Origin: Narthecium ossifragum
Taxonomy: Eukaryota > Streptophyta > Magnoliopsida > Dioscoreales > Nartheciaceae
Reading direction: 5' to 3'
Assembly (NCBI GenBank): GCA_963920575.1
Contig: OY986966.1
Span: 7,492,871-7,556,870 of the forward strand
Length of the DNA: 64,000 bases
This document shows positions 1 through 12,736 of this stretch, piece by piece (the stretch's first letter is position 1; every line of letters starts with the position of its first letter). A model generated the notes under the pieces. It saw nothing but the letters and a program-made list of their open reading frames with translations, ran no database searches and was not told the origin of the DNA. The position numbers were made by a program, and so were the translations under genes.

Positions 1-1616
1 CTTGCATTGTGTCGAGCACGAGACGGTGGTTGGCAATTCCAAGGGCATGTGGATGTTTAGTTGTCAATGTTGTATGTCAATACAAATTTTGTCCAGCCCT
101 TGTGCTTATTGAATAAATAGAGGAAATGCTGTCCAATTTTCCTCCAATTTTTATGCTTATTCTTCACTTTCCATAAATGCAATCATGGGGTATTTCTTCT
201 CTGATTTTACAGGGCATATATGCTATGGACTGCACAGCAGGGCATCTATGCGGTCGCATGCACACCCGGGAGCCATCACTCTTATTCGTGGTTTTCACAC
301 CTAACCTTGATCTGCGATTTTGTTGTCTTTTTATCATCAAGGTTACTTCTTCGTATGAAGTATCTCAGGTTATCTCTACCATATATTCTTTGATTTATTT
401 TTATGACTTAGTGTAATTGGGGACAATTACATTTAAGTTGGGGGGTAGAATTCTAGGAATTCATGTTTATTTATTTCATGATAACCAACTATTATACGTC
501 CCTGAGATCATGTCAGAAGAACGAAATGAAGAGACTTATTGATGAAGATGCTTGATTTAGAAATTTATCTTATGAATTGTTCAGAAATTTATATGTCGTG
601 TAAAATTCAGTAAATTTAACTATGCATGGCATGAGTTCTGTACTTTAACACTTTTACCATGGTTTAGGGATGGCTTGACAGATCTTACTGCACTTGAGCA
701 CGTTTACATGTGGATGAATTGAAATTAGATTCTGAACCTGATACTAGGATAGATTTATGGTTCTAGACTTGACTCAGAAAATACATGAACACATGCAATT
801 ATCTGAGTATAAAAAAAAAAGGAAACAAGAAAGAGAAGAATAAGGGATTTTCAACTTAGTAACCGGGCAGTGTGCCTGGCAAGCATGGTGTTCGCGTAAA
901 ACGGTTGAATTTCCTTTAATAAAAAAAAATGAAATGAATGACTAGTTATGATTTGTAGCCTTCATGGTTTGAGCATTAGAGTCTGAAGAGTGTTTTACAC
1001 TTAGTGCCCTAAAACCGTCTGGTTTGGGAGTCACTGGCTTGAACCTCGTTATATGGACCATGAAGAAAGCTTAAGAAATCATAACATTGCACAGGTCATT
1101 GAAAAAAAAACGGATATTGCTATGTGATACGTGAAAGATATGTGCTTGGATAGGATTGTGATCTTGAATAGTTGAAGTGTTTAGATATAATTGATGCTCT
1201 GAAGCATGTGTAAACCCAAATTCACACACAAGAGAGTCAAAGTTATTTTTGAACCATGATTAAATACGTTGAAGTTCTGGAAGTGTGCTATGAATTGTTC
1301 TCATTTACTTTATGTTTATATGACTATGAATTAAAGAATATATTCATGGATATTTGTTCTGTTCGATGCATTGGAATTAATGAGGATCGTAATGGAGTTC
1401 TGATGACATGTTTCAAGGGGATGTGTAGATGTTTGTGGGTATCATCGCTGGAAACCCTCAGGAGACTATAACTCCTCCACTGGGGCCACCCAGGGGTTTA
1501 AAGGCTTGTTGCACATGCTAAGTGCAATCGTGAGACCTACGAAAGTGGCTAGTTATATTTACTGCTTTATTTTTAAATTTTTGTTTGCTTTGCTCGAGGA
1601 CTAGCAAAGATCAAGT
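1..1616 (+). mobile_element. 3' internal remnant of a Tat/Retand-like Ty3 retrotransposon
   Basis: This stretch is non-coding and matches, in reverse complement, the left internal part of the element at 40923-43510. Shared landmarks are the start 'cttgcattgtgtcgagc', the block around 390-520 and the block at 1441-1616 that ends in 'gctcgaggactagcaaagatcaa'. In the better copy that last block is followed by a polypurine tract and the 3' LTR. Here the match stops at about 1616 and different repeat DNA begins, so the 3' LTR is missing. The small ORFs inside do not resemble any protein. The orientation is inferred from the polypurine-tract side; no gag or pol is visible. Confidence 0.7.
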
Positions 1617-2510
1617 TGGATCGACCGATCGGACACGGGTCTATAAGAATACGTGGGAACCCTCCGTTTTTCTTTTTTTCCTCTCTTCTCTTCACCGATC
1701 CTTAGATTTCGTGAAGGAAGCTTGATCCAGAGGCTTGGGGAGGTTTTCAGTAAGGGGAGGAGTAGATCTAGACCTTCCCTATACAGATTAATCGTGGATT
1801 AATCATGGATTAACGTAGTTTGGTAGGATTCTTCACCTTTAGGCTTGTTTATGTGTTGTAGCTTGATTGAATTCCTAATTGTTTGATTAAACTATGCTAG
1901 ATAATGCTCCTAGGCTTGATTAATATATATTTGAAGATTTTTTTATATTATTTTGGTTGGATTTAAATCGGATTTAAGTAACTTTTCATTGACTAATTTC
2001 CGGATTTTCTGGTTTAATTAGAACAACTATGTTTGAGCTTTATTACATACCTGTACGTACATGATCTTAGTTGATCTTCAACATAAAAGTTGTAGATCTA
2101 TGAGTTAAATTTCAATTCCATTTAGTTTCATAATTTTCGGATTTATGTATGATGTTTAGTGAATTAAATGGCAGGACTGTCCAGAACAGGGAAGTGAGTT
2201 TAATTTGAGGAATTAAGTGGATTTTGATTGTCCAAATGATTTTATTTTTGGATATGATGGTCTCAGTGATCATTAGGGTTTATCTGCAAATTTGTTTTTC
2301 AATCCGTGGAATGTTTGAATGGATTTTGAGTCATTTATCATGTGAGGACCTATCCCTCTATTCCTGTAGCTCGTTGTTGACCACAAGGGCAATTCGGTAA
2401 ATTGCGTCTCGTCGGTTCGTTTCTTACCTGCGTGTGCGCTCGCAACCTTTGATTTATGTTTGTGTTTGACTAGATCCGTTTAAGAGGTTTTTTTAATTTG
2501 TATCTTGGAC

Positions 2511-2592
2511 CGGTGGATCGATCCAAGCTAGTGTTGGATCGATCCAGCTAAGTCTTGGATCGATCCCTCTTGGTCTGGGATCGATCCGAGAA
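2511..2592. repeat. cluster of four GGATCGATCC palindromes
   Basis: Four perfect 10-bp palindromes of the form GGATCGATCC are visible within about 80 bases of the Tekay-like LTR, spaced roughly 20-30 bases apart. Similar palindromes with other outer bases occur in the unrelated Tat-like LTRs of this window. Confidence 0.8.
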
Positions 2593-3717
2593 CTGTAGCA
2601 CGTCGGTGGAGTTACGAGGACGGCCGTCGTGGCCGTCACCCTCCGCTGTCAGGGGAGAGGAGACTTCCTCTCCTCTGATTTCGCTTTTCCCCAGCCTTCC
2701 CGGCTTTCCCCGGCCTCTTCTCTTCTTTTCTCTTCTTCTTCTTCCCGCAAGCTCTGCTTGCTCTGTTTTCTCCTGACAGCTCCTTCTTCTTCGCCATTCT
2801 TCCTCCTCCGGCTACCGTTTTGGGAGCTTGAAAGCTCGTTGGATCCGTGGCAGTGTGAGGAAGATCCCTGGCATGGTTTAGTTGCTTGGTTAGCAGCCGT
2901 TTAGCGGGGAATCAGCCGAGGATTAGCGTTCCCAGTAGGTTTCTACTTACTGATGTTGTTTAATGGGTTTCTCTTAATCTACCTGTTAGATCTGGTTGAT
3001 CTTTGTGTTGTTAGATGCATCTTGCCTAGTAGAATTTCTGGTATAAGTTTCATGATCTTTGGTTGAGATTTTAGTAGGATTTATGCATGATTAACCTCAG
3101 ATTTTCTGGTTTCTGCTGTTCTTGAAGAACAGTCGGCTTGCGGCGCTTTTTTCGGCCAGTACGTGCATGTGCTTGGGTTGTGATGAACATAAGAGTTGTA
3201 GATCTCTGAGTTATCTCTCAAAAACAACTGATTTCATAATTTTATGATTTTTTTACGATTTGTTATGAATTTATCACTGGAGGGCTGCGTTGTAGCAAGT
3301 ACTTGGTAAGTTAGTTTGATTAGCGGTTTTGATTAGTGTTTTCCCGTTAATCTAGCCGTTGGATGTTTCTGGATTGTGGATATGTTGATGCCGGCATATA
3401 GATCTACTTGAGTCTAAGTTGGATCTCGAATCCGACATTGTTTGGATGTCGGATCGAAGAGGCCAATTAGCTGCTATGTAGAGAATGTTTGGTGTTTTAG
3501 ATATAATATTATATGTTTGGATTATAATATTATATTTTTACTGTTCATCAAATGGTTTCGGGGTTACATCCATGTTGCAGGAGTCCTCGATTGACGGTCA
3601 TGGTACCGTCGTAATGCCGGGACCCGCTGCGGATTGGCTGGCAGCGGTTGGCAGTACCGCTGCAGCGATCCGGTTGACTTGTATGCTACTTGTATTAAAC
3701 TGTTGTTTGTTACCACT

Positions 3718-3955
3718 TTGTGGTTGAACCGGGAGTGTGATGACTCCCGAGATTGTGTAGAATAAATGGGACATGGGTTATGCTCTTGATCCTTTATCGC
3801 TTTGTGGTTAACCGGGGGAGTCATGAACCCTCGGGAATGCTTAGTATAAATGGGCCATGGGTTATGCCCTTGATCCTTTATCGCTTTGTTGTTAACTGAG
3901 GGAGTCATGGACCTCGGGGATGTTTAGTATAAATGGGCCGTAAATATGTCCTTTG
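3718..3955. repeat. 84-bp tandem repeat, about three copies, inside an LTR
   Basis: Three units of 84-85 bases follow each other, anchored by 'tggttgaacc', 'tggttaaccg' and 'tgttaactga' at 3721, 3805 and 3890. Each contains an imperfect dyad (CCGGGGGAGTCAT...CTCGG) and an 'ataaatgggcc' block. The antisense ORF across it is only the translated repeat. Confidence 0.75.
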
Positions 3956-5138
3956 ATTGTTGCTTGTTTATACTGTTGCATGCATTGTTGATTGTGCATT
4001 AGATGCCTAGAGTTTGACTGTAGTGCTATTAGTCTGCTGTTTGGGGTAGTGTTAGCTCTGTTGCATGGAGTGCTGAGAGTTGGTTGTCATAACCGCGGTT
4101 GTTCCGCCAAGTGTGGAGATCCCGCTTGAAGAAGGGTGTCCTACTGGTATCGTCCATGTCCACCCTGTGTCAGGGATTGTCGGAGGAGGTCCACCCTAGG
4201 CAGTGGCTGTCGGAGGGACGTACTTTGGGACAGGTACCCTTCGGGTTATTGACGGGATTTATGGGGTCCTTGGCAGGTCTCAGTACTTGGCACAGAGTTA
4301 GTTTAGTTGCAGTTTCCCCTTCCTTGTGTGTGACGTAGAGTAGAACCCTACTGAGCTTAGTGCTCACTCCTACCCGGACGGCTTTTGCAGGTACAAGTAC
4401 CAGCTCTCCTGCGGTGGGCCCCAGTTGCTCGTCCTACGGTAGCGCGTCGACATCAGGGCATGTTTGAGGGCCATGATGGTTTTTGTTGTGTTTTTCAGGA
4501 GACTACTGATGATGAAACCTTTTGAGTTTTATAATATCTTTTGTACTTGAGGACTGGTCTATGTAAATCTTAATGTAACTCTGTTGTATGTATAGTTTTG
4601 TAATACTAGTGGTTAGATTTACTTATGTCCTCTGAATCTTGTTGTAACTGTTTCCGCCAGTTATTGTTAGTAGATGTAGGAAACCCCCCCCCCCCTCGTG
4701 TCCCGGTCCGGATGGGTTTTCTAGGCCGGGGCGTGACATATCAAATCTGAATGTTAACCGAAATTATAGGTTTTAATATATTTCGTTTTATCCGATTGAT
4801 CCAATCTTTTGATATGTGGTTCATGGTATGTCAGTGAGTAGGTATATTAAGTTTCATGTCAATCGGAAGGTTGGATTGAATGTTAGAATTTTTCGAAGTT
4901 CGTAGTATCGTTAGTTTTAATGCTGGCTCTACTGGAGAAGAACTGACGCTTGTACCTGCAAAACGCAGCCCGGGTAGGAGTGACCGATAAGCTCAGTAAG
5001 GTTCTACTTTACGGTACATTGAAGGGATAAACAACCGTGATGTCTCTCCGCCTAAGCCTAAGGAATGCCACGGGGTCCCATAACCCCTATTGACTCCCCA
5101 AGGGATCCTACTCTTCTCAACCGACCACGCTGGGAACA

Positions 5139-6732
5139 TGACACGCCTTGAAAAGTGTCGTGGTCTTAACAAGAACGCCAAAATTAGAAATTTATAATCC
5201 GAATCACTAACTAACTACTTTATGGGTAGATAGCAATGAGTCCGAGTCGACCCACAGGGAAAACAAGTATTAAGTCTAATTACCTCGTATAGTTCAAAAT
5301 CAAAATATTGATAAAGGAAATAGTTTTTGGATTTAAACTACTCTTAACTAAGATTAAACTAATGCGAAATAATAATAAGATAAACGACCAAGAGATTTCT
5401 AATCCGTAATAAAGAACTAACTAGGTCTTCCTAAGATAAGAGCAATTCAATTAAGCATTAATGGTTTTAACTAGTCGATAGGTGAATGTCTAGAACCCCT
5501 ACCGCTCAACTAAGATCCGTACAGTCTTTAGTCGGCAATGATATCATCAAAGAATGTATATTGGTATATAATCAAGATGGTTCTAGCACTTTGAGATCGC
5601 CAAATAGAATGTATCAAGAATTAGAAGTTACCCTAGTGGTTCTGGCACTAGCGTGGTGGTACTGGCACTTACGAAATCCTTAATCTTGAATTAAGATGAA
5701 TAACGGATTAAGAGGAGGTTATAATGGTTCTGGCATTATGTGTAATGGTTCTAGCATTACAAAACCCTTAATCTCCAGAAGGAAATCCTCACATCCATGG
5801 TTTTAGTATGGATGTTTTGATGAGAATCTCTAATCTCAAGCCCTAACATGCTCAAGACCTAGATCTAGAGCATATAAGAACAAATCATTTATCCACACTA
5901 TTAAAATCACACCAATAGATATAAAGAGAATAAGAATCATCCATTCAAACCATTAAAATATATTTACATGCTCAAATCCATAGGAAACCCTAGAAATATT
6001 CCTTATTACATCATAGAAATTCCTAGGCTAGGGTTTAGTTACTCATCTTAGGAAGGATATCCGTTGATAAAGGTTGTCGCTACGCTCCACCCATGGATCT
6101 TCCACCAAATATCTGACCTAATTTGTGGTAAAAAAGCTAAGAGAAACCCTAAGAGATGAAGAAAATTCGTTTATGAAAGGCTGCCAAAAATTCCCCAAAA
6201 AGGTCTATTTATAGCCTAAGACAAACCCTAACTCGGATTAGTCAGTTTTCTTTTATTTTTCCCGCAGCGCCAACCCAGATCGATCTTTTTTGGGATCAGA
6301 CCGATCTTCTTCTCTCGGACGACTGGAGCGTCCAGGTTCGGATCGATCTGGTTTGCATCATCAGAGCGATCTCATTCTTTCGAAGCTTCTCTCTCTGCAC
6401 CTCTGTACTAAACATAACATAACGTTTTCTAGAAAACTCCAAATCACGAACCGTAAAAACTTTCGGAAACTAGACTTCAAGAGCTTTCCAACCATGTATG
6501 GAAAATTATCTAGTTCTTCTTGAGAAGGTACAGTTTTAATGTCAAAGATGACCCATCTTTGCTCCTTTGACTTCACAGGTTCTTTATTTGTTTATTTTAG
6601 CACTAAACTTGATCTAATCTTTCCGGAGGGTCTTAATACCTGAAATGGGGAGAAGATAATCAAAATAGCATTGCTCGGAGACTAACAAGACCCAGTTAAA
6701 AGGGTGAATTGTGCACTTTTCACGTCTTATCA
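5139..6732. mobile_element. Solo LTR A, Tat/Retand-like Ty3 family, TSD GAACA
   Basis: The 1594-bp sequence begins TGACACGCCTTGAAAAGTG and ends GTGCACTTTTCACGTCTTATCA. It is flanked by the direct repeat GAACA at 5134-5138 and 6733-6737, a clean 5-bp target-site duplication. No internal retrotransposon region is attached, so it is a solo LTR left by recombination between two LTRs. Its start matches LTR E (46959-48481) better than LTRs B-D. The tandem 'gtggttctggcac' units at 5635-5760 and the GATCGATC-type words at 6275-6370 are part of the LTR; the short ORFs inside are not genes. Confidence 0.9.
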
Positions 6733-8457
6733 GAACATCAACCAACACGCTGGGAGGAACAAGAATCAGAAGTAGTAGGATCACCCTTACCCAGCAGGGA
6801 ACCACTGCCTGGGGACCATGTCAGGGACATCGACAACCATCCTTAGCACTTGGCCTTGGAGAGGACCACAACCTCTAAACCTCAAGGACAACACGATATA
6901 GCCGACTAAACCATATCCTCGATAACAAGAAGATTCCAATAATACAATCACGTTCTAAATCTTGCTACCCAACTGTGGTCCTAAGGTAGATCCGAGCTGC
7001 CCGAGAGCCTCGGATCGGTGATCAACCCATCGCCCCGCCTAACCTGATATGCCTCTAATGCATACAGTGCATGAACCTATGCAAACATCTAATCTAGATG
7101 TCTCTATATGCTACAACAACAATTATGAGTTCAACAGATATACAATAGCCCTCGGCACACGCTAGCAATTGGCTAAGGTTCCACAATACAATGTAAGCTA
7201 GCATTCATAGCTAAGATACAACTAAGCAAACAAGATGCATTTAGATCTACCATCCAACTTGGTATTTAAATGCTAGAAGAACTAAAGATTCGCCAAAGAG
7301 GTTAAACCCAAGATCAAATTCCCAAACTCAATCGAAATCCTTCGAAAACCCTGTGATAATAGCATGCGTGCTTCCTAACATGATTGTGTATCTATCATGA
7401 ATGAAAGACCAATCAAAGGAAGACAGAAAACACTATTCAGAGGGCTCATGGTCGATGCGACAGTCGATCGTGAGACCAAAAGGTGGGAAACACCTCAGGG
7501 TCGCGGTCGATCGGGACATCGACCCCGGGAAGCCAAAAACGAGACAGAGCCTCACGGTCGATACAACGATCAACCGTGAGGCCACGGTCAATGCTACGGT
7601 CGATCCGACAGTTGACCGTGAGACCAACATTAAGCGTGCAAACACCTGACGGTCGACTCTCAGGTCTGGTGCACAGTTCCTAAGAACATTACCAGAAATC
7701 CAATTTCTTGGATTTGATCTATCAAAGTTTATTGGAAATCGATGAAACTTTACAGGCACGCATAATAAATGGTGGATAGACTATTGATTCGAAGAAAATA
7801 AGATTTTGACAGTTAAAACTCAAATTTAGGTCTAAACGGCCAAAACCGACAAACCGGCAATAAAACGAGAATCGTCCGATAAAATACGAAATCAACTGGT
7901 AGAGAATACTCTAAGCAAACCATAATACTAACGTATTAAGTTACACAACATTTTACCATGCATACCTACATCAAAAGCACAATAAACCTATCCTAGGTAG
8001 ACCCGAGCACACGATCGGGATAGAAACACCTATCTGATCAAGTAGGGCAGCTCCTACACGTATTCCCCAAGCTTGATCGCCAAGATCAAGTCCTCAAAGA
8101 TCGCGGTTCGAAGCCCTAGCATAACCGGTAGGAGAGAGAGAGGGAGAGATAAGGACAGGAGAGGAAAGAAAAAGAGAGCAAAGAGAGAGTAGGCCATGGT
8201 ATTTATAGAGATCAGGATATGATCTCAGCAGTCCGATTCGATCTGTCCCGATCGAGCTCCGATCTTCCGATCGGAGGCACCCTTAAGGTCCTAATTATTC
8301 ACATACATCAATCCAAGGCCGTGTGTGTTACGTGGGTGTGAAATCGACCACCAGACATAATTTACCAAATTGACCCTGGGGTCACAAGAGCAACACGATA
8401 AACTTGATCGCACCCGACGCGAAACCAGACCAATAGGGAACGACCCTCGACCTAACG

Positions 8458-10114
8458 TGATGAGACGTGGAAAGTGTCGCGGCTTAATGCGCCCGATCAA
8501 AATTAGAAATTTATAATCGAACTACTAACCAACTACCTTTGGGGGTAGCTAGCGGTGAGTCCGAGTCGAATCCACAGGGAATGCGTATGGAAACAATTAA
8601 ACTACTAACCTCAATCTAAGTGTTCCTATAAGGATAATGAAAGAAATGGTTTTGAGTTTTATGATAAGGAAACTAAGAAAACATGTAAATGATTCAATGG
8701 ATAGAGAGAGGTCCTAGGGAATCCCAATCTGGATTAGGCTCAATCATAGTTTCTAATGGATCAAGATGCGCAATCCTATCGAGACACTACAATATCGACT
8801 ACCTTGTGGCTAGCAAAGGTGTACGCTAACGAATAACCGGATAAGGACTATCCGTCGCAAAAGGTGTATGCTAGAAAGTCGGCGATCGAGGGATTAGCTA
8901 CGATCATCGCTAACGAGAGGTCGGGTTAGGATCATCTCGTCGCAAGGAATTGGGTTGTATGGAATATGGTAATGGATCGAGATGGTTCTAGCATCTCGAA
9001 TCCAAAACACTATAAAAGATAGGATAGATGCTAGGTTAGATGTGGATTGGAGTGGTTCTAGCACAACCAAGTCCCTAACCTAGAGTCAAGACTCCCTTCA
9101 ACACAAGTGGTCATGGTTCTAGCACAACCTACTCATTGGGGAATATCAACAAACACCTATTGGGCACAAGGTTCTAGCTTATGCAAACCAAATAATCCAT
9201 CCATCCAACATTAGAATCCCACTACAAAGATATAGAAATGAAGAATAGATTCATACAACTTGTCTCATAAGGATTACAACATCCAAATCCAAAGAAAACT
9301 ACAAATAAAAACCTAAAACATCATGGTATTCCACTAGGTAGATAGATTAGCTACTCATCTTCGATGGAGAAACCATGGAGAAGAGATAGATCCTCCTCTT
9401 CTTCATCAATCTCCTCCCTCTTGGATGAGAGCTCACTTCCTTGCCCAAGGGGATTGCCCCTTTCCTTAGCCTCTTCTTGTCCAAAAGAATCCTCAAAATC
9501 CCCAAAAAGGGGTCTATTTATAGCCACCAAGCATCCCCCACTCGGATTAGATCTGGACCATTGATTTTGCTCGGCTGGCACAAAAGGATCGATCCTTATA
9601 GGGTAGAGGATCGATCTTTGCTCTTGAGTTCTGGCTGCGCCCCGACGAGGATCGATCTTCTAGTAGATAGAGATCGATCCTAGAGAATATTGCGTTCTGT
9701 CTCTGAAAAATGTGCAAAAGGGATCGATCTTTTATACACAGAGGATCGATCTTCTTTTCTGCATATTATCTCTTTTGTCATTTAGCACTGCGCATTGGTA
9801 CGAAAAATGCCATAACTTCATCTAGGAAACTCAGAATCATGAACCGTAAAATTCTTCAGAAACTAGACTTCTAGAGCTTTCCAATGATATATGGCACATT
9901 ATCTGGTTCTTCCTGAGAAGATACAGTTTAATCTTTGAAGTTGACCCATGTACCTAAATGTGCTCGAATATGCTCGTTTACGCTCCAAAGTTGATCTAAC
10001 TTCTGTTGAAGGCTCTTGTACCTGAAATACCATGAAAATTATTAGAAATACCTTGCTCGAAGACTAATAAAGGTAAATTAAGGGCTTAACTTGTGTACTT
10101 TTAACGTCTCATCA
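8458..10114. mobile_element. Solo LTR B, Tat/Retand-like Ty3 family, TSD TAACG
   Basis: The 1657-bp LTR begins TGATGAGACGTGGAAAGTG and ends CTTTTAACGTCTCATCA. The direct repeat TAACG sits at 8453-8457 and 10115-10119. It interrupts the minus-orientation Tekay-like LTR. It closely resembles LTR D (45221-46901), including the 'ccatggagaagagatggatcc'-type block and six GATCGATC-centred palindromes at 9588-9760. ORFs around 9351-9683 are LTR sequence read by chance. Confidence 0.9.
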
Positions 10115-10199
10115 TAACGCGGTTGGGCCGGGTTGGAGGTATGGGTCCTCACATGATGGGACACATGTCCAAGTATCATTGTCTGCAGAAATGGTTGCT

Positions 10200-10852
10200 C
10201 CATTTCGAGGGCGAAAACCATATCCTACGTAGAATATCTTAGTTGTCGTGGACTTTGACTTGAAGTTCACTTATGTGTTAGCCAGTTGGAAGGGTTCTGC
10301 TCACGATGCTTTCATACTACGAGATGCCTTGGAAAGGCCTAACGACATAAAGATTCATGATGTTATGTTCCCTTGCTTACAATAATCACGTCAATTGTGA
10401 CTTTTTAATCGTTAAACTAACATAGAACTTAAAATGTTGTAGGTATATTCTACCTATGTGACGCTGGTTATGCAATGAGACCTGGTTTCTTATCTCCTTA
10501 CTGTGATGTCAAATACCACCTTAGGGAATGGGGTAGAAATAAGCTGTCTGATCACAAAGAGCTGTGTAACTTTCTACATTCATCACTCCGAACCAGCATT
10601 GAATGTGCATTCGGGTCCTTGAAGAATCGTTTTAAGATCCTTACATCTCGTCTAATTTATCCATTTCCTACACAAGTAGATCTTGTTTTAGCATGTTGCA
10701 TACTTCATAATTACATCTTATGCAATGGTGGAGATTCTGTTGTCCCAATCGAGGAGGAATGGATAGCAATGTTTATTCCCACTAACAAGTCTCAAAGAGA
10801 GGTAAGGGAGGATGCTAGAGCGTGGACCGATTTAAGAGATATGATGGCATAG
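10200..10852 (+). pseudogene. PIF/Harbinger transposase, truncated and frameshifted
   Basis: Two adjoining frames encode the core of a DDE_4-type transposase. The first (about 10230-10378) reads VVDFDLKFTYVLASWKG then SAHDAF, carrying the first catalytic Asp region. The second (10475-10852) reads around YYLCDAGYAMRPGFLSPY (second Asp) and TSIECAFGSLKNRFKIL (the Glu), then an LHNYI block. That order matches PIF-like transposases. The amino-terminal part is missing, cut off at the junction with the Tekay-like LTR, and a frame change and stops separate the two parts. It is followed on the same strand by the second PIF protein (11195-12197). Confidence 0.8.
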
Positions 10853-11194
10853 GAGATGTGGTGTTATAAGATAATTTTGTTTTCATGCTATGGTTGTGTT
10901 TAAGTATGCTTTTATCATGTAGCCAAATGGATGTTTTATAAAGGAACATTGTGTCTCTATTAGAGAAGTTTGTGACTTCATAAGAGAAAATTGTACACAT
11001 TTGCTTATTTTATAAGTGTGCTTTTATCATGTACCCAATTGGTTGTTTTATAAGGGAACATTGTGTCTCTATTAGATAAGTTTGTGTCTTCATAAGGGGA
11101 AATTGTACGCATTTGCTTATTTTATAAGTGTGCTTTCTATCATGTCTTGAATTCAAAGTTATGAATTAGATGTTATTGAATAATTATATAGGTC

Positions 11195-12197
11195 ATGGAC
11201 CTAGACCAAGTGGAAGAGATTGCGAGCTCTATCGAAATCGAGAAAGTAAAGGATAAAGGTAAGACATTGTTGAAATGGACATCCGCGATGGATAAAGTAC
11301 TACTAAGTACTTTAGCTGCACATGCTGAAATGGGTATGAAGGTGCACAAGCTGAAATGGGTATGCAAGTGGAAAATCATTGCAAGTCCCCCGCTATCACC
11401 GTTGCATCCAAGGCACTATGCGAGAACTTTCCCTTAAGACTGGAATTGATGGAGATGAATGTCAATTAACTACCATCTTAGACACATGAGGAATATCTGT
11501 AAAGCGATTCAAAGAGTCAAGAAGTTAAGCGGGGCTAATTGGATCGAAGCTGAGAAGAAGATTGTGTTGGATGATGAGGTGGCAGCAACATACTTGATGG
11601 TATACATTGCCTTTTTTTGTTTAAGCTATCAATATTGTTTAGAATAAACACATGTATTTGCTTAGAATGTGTTTTCTCATTCGTAGGCAAACCCAAAAGA
11701 TGCCCCCTATGTCAACAAGCCTATCGATGACTATGACAACTTGGCTATTGTTTGTGGAGGAGAGCAAGGTTTGCAAGAACTTTTTGTGATCCCCCTACCT
11801 CGTTACAGATTTCTACGGATTCCACTGCCCCATTTGTGGAAGATATTGACCCTAGTGACCCACTTGATGAAAATGATATTCAAAACGTACAAAGTCCTGG
11901 ATCTACAACCAATGTCAAAGAATGATTCCATGTGTCCAAAGAAGAAGGGGAAAGAAGAGCACTGATTTGGATGCTATAGCTATGAAGTCACTTGAGGAGG
12001 TTGCTATAGCTGTAAACAAAGTAGCCAGTTTATTCAAGACTTTAAAAACGTGCCAATTTGCTGATGATCTCTATATAGAAGTTATGAGTCTTGAAAATTA
12101 TGGAAAAGACTACAAGCAGGAAGATCTTGTCGAGGCATATGACCATCTCCCCATGACAAACATTGATGCTAGAGGTTTCATGGCTAAGTCGGTCTGA
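11195..12197 (+). pseudogene. PIF/Harbinger second ORF, Myb/SANT-like DNA-binding protein, broken
   Basis: Fragments in successive frames resemble the trihelix/Myb-like accessory protein of PIF elements. They are KWTSAMDKVLLSTLA near 11270, INYHLRHMRNICKAIQRVKK then NWIEAEKKIVLDDEVAATYL near 11459-11600, a piece reading NPKDAPYVNKPIDDYDNLAIVCG near 11690-11760, and a carboxy-terminal helical part near 11965-12197. At least two frameshifts and one intron-like or decayed gap (11600-11690) separate them. In functional elements this protein binds transposon DNA together with the DDE transposase. Family assignment is by motif recall. Confidence 0.65.
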
Positions 12198-12736
12198 TTG
12201 AGGGTGGGTGTTTTGGCTTGACAAGTTTATTGCAAACATTACTAGATTTGACGATGGCGGGGAGTGGACATACAAGATGTGCGGATCAGAATCCCATGCT
12301 TCTTAGGATACTAGAGACATGGTTATTTTAATGAAACAATGTTTCTTTATTGATATTCGAGACTTGAGATCGTTTAATATTGACATTTTGGATGTGATGC
12401 TGCTATTATGTATGATTGCAGTAGATTTTGGTTTTTTGTGATTCCAAATTATTGTATTGTTGCGATTGTGTAATCGCAACAACACTAGTAGCTTATATAT
12501 GCTAGTTTATGTATATTGTATTGCTGCTATTATGTATGATTATAGCAGATTTTGTTCATGGTTAATCATAGATATCATTTGCTTATGTCTTTTTGGTATA
12601 TATATTCTCATCATGTTGCATTCTTCTGCAAATCAAATTTCTCATGTTGAATTTGTCATCTTGAGCATGTAAAACAAATACAGAAATCACGTGAATTTTG
12701 TCAACTTTGCTTTGTTCATGGTCATCTTTCTTACAG

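Larger units (their letters stand above)
1617..4738 (+). mobile_element. Tekay/Del-like chromovirus LTR remnant, plus orientation
   Basis: This is a long repeat ending in 'ggccggggcgtgaca', a typical right end of Tekay/Del-type Ty3 LTRs. AT-rich, polyadenylation-like sequence lies just before that end (about 4500-4660). A diverged second copy lies downstream in the opposite orientation (4926-10165); the two align, for example, at 4330-4400 against 4950-5010 and at 1620-1760 against 8040-8130. No primer-binding site (TGGTATCAGAGC) follows the end, so this is a solo or truncated LTR. The left boundary is the junction with the Tat-like remnant and was not confirmed by a target duplication. The family name is by recall of LTR ends, not by search. 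Confidence 0.5.
4926..10165 (-). mobile_element. Tekay/Del-like LTR remnant, minus orientation, interrupted by two solo LTRs
   Basis: This is a diverged reverse-complement copy of 1617-4738. It survives as three blocks, 4926-5138, 6733-8457 and 10115-10165. Matches include 4950-5010 to 4330-4400, 6960-7140 to the 3930-4030 area, 8040-8130 to 1620-1760, and 8290-8400 plus 10115-10165 to 2330-2450. The gaps are filled by independent solo LTRs (5139-6732 and 8458-10114). The 187 bases before it (4739-4925) have no visible counterpart. Around 7440-7640 the copy holds several diverged CGGTCGATC dyads. It ends where PIF/Harbinger coding sequence begins. Confidence 0.5.

Noticed and set aside
2555..2904. 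Two overlapping ORFs of 73-91 codons
   Set aside because: They lie in a Tekay-like LTR, read through GATCGATC palindromes and pyrimidine runs, and resemble no protein.
7397..7759. Overlapping ORFs on both strands
   Set aside because: Translated CGGTCGATC dyad repeats of a Tekay-like LTR.
9351..9683. ORFs on both strands
   Set aside because: LTR B sequence; the same DNA is present, with different frames, in LTR D.
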